A stretch of DNA of 9,941 nt from the NCBI GenBank assembly GCA_025464735.1, contig JAODMX010000345.1, positions 1 to 9,941 of the forward strand. Reading direction: 5' to 3'. Every line of letters begins with the position of its first letter. Position 1 is the stretch's first letter. Of the stretch, positions 6,292 to 9,941 are shown one piece after another. The translations under genes and the position numbers were made by a program. Source of the DNA: Frondihabitans sp. (GTDB lineage: Bacteria; Actinomycetota; Actinomycetes; Actinomycetales; Microbacteriaceae). The notes under the pieces were generated by a model. That model saw nothing but the letters and a program-made list of their open reading frames with translations, did no database searches and was not told the DNA's origin.

Positions 6292-6318
6292 AAACTTGAG
6301 TCAGATCAACTCAAGTTT
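6292..6318. promoter_or_regulatory. HAIR operator (HspR binding site) upstream of clpB
   Basis: CTTGAGT (6295-6301), seven bases, then ACTCAAG (6309-6315) is an exact match to the HspR-associated inverted repeat consensus CTTGAGT-N7-ACTCAAG. Pairing extends to AAA and TTT on either side, giving 10-bp arms. It ends 18 bases before the clpB start codon. In Streptomyces and mycobacteria, HspR repressor binding at such sites keeps dnaK and clpB low until heat stress. A -10-like TAAACT (6291-6296) overlaps the left arm, so bound repressor would block polymerase. The hspR gene itself is not in the window. Confidence 0.93.
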
Positions 6319-6336
6319 TCAGAAGGGCATCATCAG

Positions 6337-8529
6337 ATGGCGAACATGCAGGGCGCGCCGGCTAGCGACGAAGAGCAGAAGAGCGCCCTCGAGCAGTACG
6401 GGATCGATCTCACCGCGATCGCGGCCAGCGGCAAACTGGACCCGGTCATCGGTCGTGATTCAGAGATCCGGCGCGTCAGTCAGGTTCTGACCCGGCGCAC
6501 GAAAAACAACCCGGTTCTGATCGGCGAGCCCGGCGTCGGCAAGACGGCCGTCGTCGAGGGCCTGGCCCAACGCATCGTGGCTGGCGACGTCGCCGACTCC
6601 CTCAAGGGCAAGCGCCTCATCTCCCTCGACCTCGCGGCTCTCGTGGCGGGCGCCATGTACCGCGGCCAGTTCGAGGAGCGGCTCAAGGCTGTCCTGAAGG
6701 AGATCACCGAGTCGGAAGGGCAGGTCATCACCTTCATCGACGAGCTCCACACGCTGATGGGGGCGGGTGGCGGTGAAGGATCCGTGGCTGCAGCCAACAT
6801 GCTCAAACCTATGCTCGCCCGCGGTGAGTTGCGGCTGATCGGGGCGACGACTCTCGACGAGTACCGCCAGTACATCGAGAAGGACGCCGCGCTCGAGCGA
6901 CGGTTCCAGCAGGTTTACGTCGGGGAGCCGACGGTGGAAGACACCGTCGCCATCCTCCGTGGTCTCAAGGAGCGCTACGAAGCCCACCACGGAATCACGA
7001 TCGCCGACAGCGCTCTGGTGGCTGCGGCCAGTCTCAGCAATCGCTACATCTCCGGCCGCCAGCTGCCCGACAAGGCGATCGACCTCGTGGATGAGGCCGG
7101 ATCACGGCTCAAGATGGAGATCGACTCCTCGCCGGTCGAGCTCGACCAGCTTTACCGCGGACTCGTGCGGCTTCAGGTCGAGGAGCTCGCGCTCAAGAAG
7201 GAGAAAGACGACGCGTCGCGGGCGCGCCTCGAAGCGCTTCGCGCAGAGATCGATCAGCGCCAGAAAGAATATGACGCGCTGAACGCGCGCTGGCAGGCCG
7301 AGAAGGCCGCGCTCCAGGGCGTCGGCGACCTCAAGGGCAAGCTGAACGACGCCCGGATCGACCTCGACCGCGCCATGCGCGAGGGGCGTTATCAGGACGC
7401 GTCGAAGATCAACTACGAGACCATCCCCGGCATCGAGAAGCAGCTGGCCGACGCGGAGGCGATCGAGAATTCGGGCGACCGACTGGTCAACGACCAGGTC
7501 ACCGACGCCGACATCGCGGAGGTCGTCGCCGCCTGGACCGGCATCCCGGTCGGGCGGCTGATGGCCGGCGAGACCGAGAAATTGCTTCATCTTGAGGGGG
7601 AGCTCGGAAAGCGGCTCATCGGGCAGAAAGACGCAGTGCGGGCGGTGTCGGAAGCCGTGCGGCGCACCCGCGCGGGCATCTCGGATCCTGATCGCCCCAC
7701 GGGCTCGTTCCTCTTCCTCGGTCCGACGGGTGTCGGCAAGACGGAGCTGGCGCGGGCGCTGGCGGAGTTCCTCTTCGACGACGAGAAAGCGATGATTCGC
7801 ATCGACATGTCGGAGTATGGCGAGCGGCACACGGTGTCGCGACTCGTGGGAGCGCCTCCCGGCTACATCGGCTACGAGGCGGGTGGACAGCTCACCGAGG
7901 CCGTGCGGCGACGCCCGTACAGCGTGGTTCTGCTCGACGAGGTCGAGAAGGCGCACCCGGAGGTCTTCGACATCCTGCTCCAGGTGCTCGACGACGGGCG
8001 CCTCACCGATGGGCAGGGGCGGACCGTCGACTTCCGCAACGTGATTCTCGTCCTGACGTCGAACATCGGCAGCCAGTTCCTCGTCGATCAGTCGCTTACT
8101 CAGGCGCAGAAGGAGGAGGCCGTTCAGAATATGCTCCGACAGGCATTCAAGCCTGAGTTCTTGAACCGCCTCGACGACATCGTGATGTTCTCGACACTCT
8201 CCGAAGACGATCTCGGCCAGATCGTGTCGCTCTACGTCGACCGCCTCGCGCGCCGCCTCAGTGACCGTCGACTCGAACTCGCGGTCACGCCGGATGCACG
8301 AGCCTGGCTCGCTGACCGTGGCTACGACCCGGTGTACGGGGCGCGTCCGCTGCGACGCCTCATGCAGCGCCAGATTGACGACAACCTCGCCCGGGCACTG
8401 CTCGGTGGCGAGATCAGCGACGGCGACACCGTGCTCGTCGATGTTGCACCTGACGGACAGGCGTTGATCGTCTCGCGGCAGGAGCTGTCGGAGCCCGACG
8501 CCACGACGCTGGACGACCTGCCTGAATAG
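6337..8529 (+). CDS. clpB: ClpB disaggregase lacking the N-terminal domain
   Basis: ATG 6337 has AGAAGGG (6321-6327) nine bases upstream. Upstream in-frame codons back to 6262 cross the operator and are unlikely to be translated. The 730-residue protein begins almost directly at nucleotide-binding domain 1, without the roughly 150-residue N-domain of long ClpB. NBD1: Walker A GEPGVGKT (63-70), pore tyrosine in MYRGQFEER (108), Walker [10 protein letters not shown] (130-138). Residues about 265-385 are the coiled-coil middle domain for DnaK contact and disaggregation. NBD2: Walker A GPTGVGKT (462-469), pore GYIGYEAGG (Tyr510), Walker [10 protein letters not shown] (530-538), then FLNRLDDIV. 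No IGF/IGL-type ClpP-binding loop is visible, so this is ClpB rather than ClpA or ClpC. It is a hexameric cytosolic ATPase that resolubilises aggregates with DnaK. The perfect HAIR site implies HspR control. An extra long clpB elsewhere in the genome cannot be excluded. Confidence 0.95.
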   Translation: MANMQGAPASDEEQKSALEQYGIDLTAIAASGKLDPVIGRDSEIRRVSQVLTRRTKNNPVLIGEPGVGKTAVVEGLAQRIVAGDVADSLKGKRLISLDLAALVAGAMYRGQFEERLKAVLKEITESEGQVITFIDELHTLMGAGGGEGSVAAANMLKPMLARGELRLIGATTLDEYRQYIEKDAALERRFQQVYVGEPTVEDTVAILRGLKERYEAHHGITIADSALVAAASLSNRYISGRQLPDKAIDLVDEAGSRLKMEIDSSPVELDQLYRGLVRLQVEELALKKEKDDASRARLEALRAEIDQRQKEYDALNARWQAEKAALQGVGDLKGKLNDARIDLDRAMREGRYQDASKINYETIPGIEKQLADAEAIENSGDRLVNDQVTDADIAEVVAAWTGIPVGRLMAGETEKLLHLEGELGKRLIGQKDAVRAVSEAVRRTRAGISDPDRPTGSFLFLGPTGVGKTELARALAEFLFDDEKAMIRIDMSEYGERHTVSRLVGAPPGYIGYEAGGQLTEAVRRRPYSVVLLDEVEKAHPEVFDILLQVLDDGRLTDGQGRTVDFRNVILVLTSNIGSQFLVDQSLTQAQKEEAVQNMLRQAFKPEFLNRLDDIVMFSTLSEDDLGQIVSLYVDRLARRLSDRRLELAVTPDARAWLADRGYDPVYGARPLRRLMQRQIDDNLARALLGGEISDGDTVLVDVAPDGQALIVSRQELSEPDATTLDDLPE

Positions 8530-8537
8530 TCGCCACT

Positions 8538-8578
8538 GAGCATTGCCGGACGTCTCCTGTCGGCGCCCGGCGATGCTC
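8538..8578. terminator. Bidirectional hairpin between clpB and the convergent secreted-protein gene
   Basis: gagcattgccgg (8538-8549) pairs with ccggcgatgctc (8567-8578) over 12 bp with a single wobble, around a 17-base loop. It starts 9 bases after the clpB stop and ends 3 bases before the minus-strand stop at 8584-8582, so it can serve both genes. Confidence 0.65.
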
Positions 8579-8581
8579 GTC

Positions 8582-9868
8582 TCACGCGGTTGGCGGCAGG
8601 TCCGCCAGCGGCACGTCCGTCAGCGTCCAGTCGCCATCCTCGTTGACCCGCGTCGTGCCGAGCACCTCGTCGCTGCCGGGCATCCGAACCTCGATCAAGG
8701 AGCCCGGTGCGCCCCGTCCTGCGAGGTCAACCGTGTCGCCCTCGACATCGCTGCCGTCCTCCGGGGACGTGATCGACACTGCGGCGCCGTAGTCCACCGA
8801 AAGCGGCGTCGGCTGCGACTCGAGACCGCCGACTGTCTGCGTGATGGCGAGCTCATGCACTCCGGATCCGAGTGCGTCGACCTCCGTCTCCCAGGCGCCG
8901 TCCTGAACCTCGGCGGTCGCGACCTCGTCTTCGCCCTGTCGGATCGAGATGGTTGCCCCCTCGATCCCCGTCCCGGACGCGAGTCCGCGCTGGTGGACAT
9001 CCTCCGGGAACCTCCACGTCGCTGTGGGCGCGTCCGGGCGATCCCATGCGTCGACGTGGGCGTTGGCTGAACCGTAGCTCGTGCCCGCGATGCTCTGGGT
9101 GACCACGAGGTCGGCTCCGCCGGCGGGAACGCCCGTCACTGTCAGGATCCAGCGCCCGTCGCCTCCGACCTCGACTTTTTCCCCTGCGAGGGGCGTCGAC
9201 ACCGACGCGCCCACGGTCGCCGTGCCGGCGAGGGTCGCGGTGCCGACAGCGCCTTGCGTGACTTCGTCGACCCGGACGTCGCGCAGGTTGACGGGCGCGA
9301 GAAGGTCGAACTGTAGGCCGTCGGCGTAGCGCCGGTCGCGCGACGTGAGTGTGCCACTCGCCGGGTCGAAATCGATGTAGGACGACGTGGACGCCTGCGA
9401 TCGGAGCGTCGTCCCGTTTGTGGCCTCGACGAAGCTGAGTTGTTGCGACGCGCTACCATCGCAGGTCAATGTGGTGACGCGGGTGCCCGACAGGCCGAGC
9501 GTGAGGCAAATGTCGCCGCGCCTGACGGGCCCGGTCGCATCCGGCGCCGGGAAGGACCAGGTGCCTGCGCGCGCGGCCGCCTGCTCCTTTGTCGGCCAGC
9601 CGGTGGCCGATGCGGGCTCGCCGAGCCCTGCGGGAACGGGCACGCCGACCCAGGTTTTCGTGCTGCCGGTCCAGAGCACGAAGCGGCCCGAGAAGCGGAT
9701 GTTCTCAGCGGGGGCTGGTGCAGGGGCAACGGCGGTCGCGGCACTGCGCGAGCCGCCTGCGCCCGCGGGTTCCGGTTGGGCGTCCGCCGCTGTCAGGGGA
9801 ACGGCGATCGTCGCGGCGACCGCACTCAGGAGCAGGGCGTACGGCACCGCTCGCAGGGTTTTCTTCAC
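8582..9868 (-). CDS. Secreted Ig-like protein, shorter paralogue, 428 residues
   Basis: GTG 9868 has AGAGGA five bases upstream on the minus strand. Residues 1-31 are a Sec signal peptide (MKKTLRAVPYALLLSAVAAT, cleavage near ADA), followed by an Ala/Pro/Gly linker to about 54. The N-terminal domain holds ICLT...LTCDGS with Cys121 and Cys136, matching Cys122 and Cys138 of the 714-residue protein. Ig-like modules follow, with VDYGAAVSITSP at about 359 matching FDYGAAVSITSP at 353 there, then RGAPGSLIEV against KGAPNSQVKV. The protein ends DVPLADLPPTA inside that module, where the paralogue continues with a last strand (HNLVVTQT) and four more modules, so it looks truncated at the C-terminus. 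No anchor is present. It is convergent with clpB. Function is unknown, probably the same extracellular role as its paralogue. Confidence 0.82.
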   Translation of the reverse strand: MKKTLRAVPYALLLSAVAATIAVPLTAADAQPEPAGAGGSRSAATAVAPAPAPAENIRFSGRFVLWTGSTKTWVGVPVPAGLGEPASATGWPTKEQAAARAGTWSFPAPDATGPVRRGDICLTLGLSGTRVTTLTCDGSASQQLSFVEATNGTTLRSQASTSSYIDFDPASGTLTSRDRRYADGLQFDLLAPVNLRDVRVDEVTQGAVGTATLAGTATVGASVSTPLAGEKVEVGGDGRWILTVTGVPAGGADLVVTQSIAGTSYGSANAHVDAWDRPDAPTATWRFPEDVHQRGLASGTGIEGATISIRQGEDEVATAEVQDGAWETEVDALGSGVHELAITQTVGGLESQPTPLSVDYGAAVSITSPEDGSDVEGDTVDLAGRGAPGSLIEVRMPGSDEVLGTTRVNEDGDWTLTDVPLADLPPTA

Positions 9869-9941
9869 AGGGTTCCTCTCATCGTCGGGAGGCGACCGAA
9901 CGGTCTGTTCAGGTCACATGTGTAATGTGCCATAACACCGA
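9869..9941 (-). promoter_or_regulatory. Leader and possible promoter of the 428-residue gene
   Basis: The stretch holds the ribosome site and, on the minus strand, TGTTAT (9937-9932), a possible -10 whose -35 would lie beyond the window edge. The inverted repeat cacat/atgtg (9915-9919 and 9925-9929) lies just downstream of it. Evidence is limited by the truncation. Confidence 0.25.

Noticed and set aside
6262..6336. N-terminal extension of ClpB from a TTG at 6262
   Set aside because: It would translate through the HAIR operator and promoter and adds no known domain. ATG 6337 has a good ribosome site.
7102..7956. A 284-codon minus-strand frame inside clpB
   Set aside because: Antisense shadow of strongly conserved ClpB domains, with no ribosome site or recognisable content.
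8582..8605. LPPTA at the C-terminus of the 428-residue protein as a sortase signal
   Set aside because: No hydrophobic helix or basic tail follows; the protein ends right there. It is more likely a chance product of truncation.

Overview
The window is high-GC DNA with GTG as well as ATG starts, GGAGG-type ribosome sites and an HspR-type operator in front of a ClpB gene. Together these point to an actinobacterium. The protein styles (a ClpB with no N-domain, strings of secreted Ig-like modules) suggest Microbacteriaceae, but that family-level placement is inference.

Layout. 1-809 (+): the 3' part of an rRNA-type guanine-N2 methyltransferase (RsmC/RlmG-like), running in from the left edge. 832-996 (-): a 54-residue small protein with a clear ribosome site, convergent with the methyltransferase. 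1137-1583 (-) and 1695-2789 (+): a divergent pair sharing a short AT-rich promoter region, namely an unrecognised 148-residue cytoplasmic protein and a membrane acyltransferase of the acyltransferase-3 family. 2790-3096: about 300 bases with no gene I can support. 3034-3234 (-): a short relic joining the signal-peptide end of a secreted-protein gene to its last codons. 3435-3938 (-): a lipoprotein with a DUF3060-like repeat region. 4041-6185 (-): a 714-residue secreted protein with a cysteine-pair N-terminal domain and a row of Ig-like modules, including exact 270-bp tandem units. 6337-8529 (+): ClpB without the N-domain, under a perfect HAIR operator. 8582-9868 (-): a 428-residue paralogue of the 714-residue protein that stops inside an Ig-like module.

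How it fits together. The right two thirds is a cell-surface locus: two full-size paralogous secreted proteins, one internally deleted relic of the same family and a lipoprotein, all on the minus strand, with the heat-shock chaperone clpB inserted on the opposite strand. clpB and the 714-residue gene are divergent, so the HspR operator lies between their start sites. Convergent or tandem units are separated by GC-rich hairpins at 3382-3413, 3981-4006 and 8538-8578. The most unusual material is the secreted-protein family and its rearrangement products. I see no mobile element, CRISPR array, tRNA or rRNA gene in this window.
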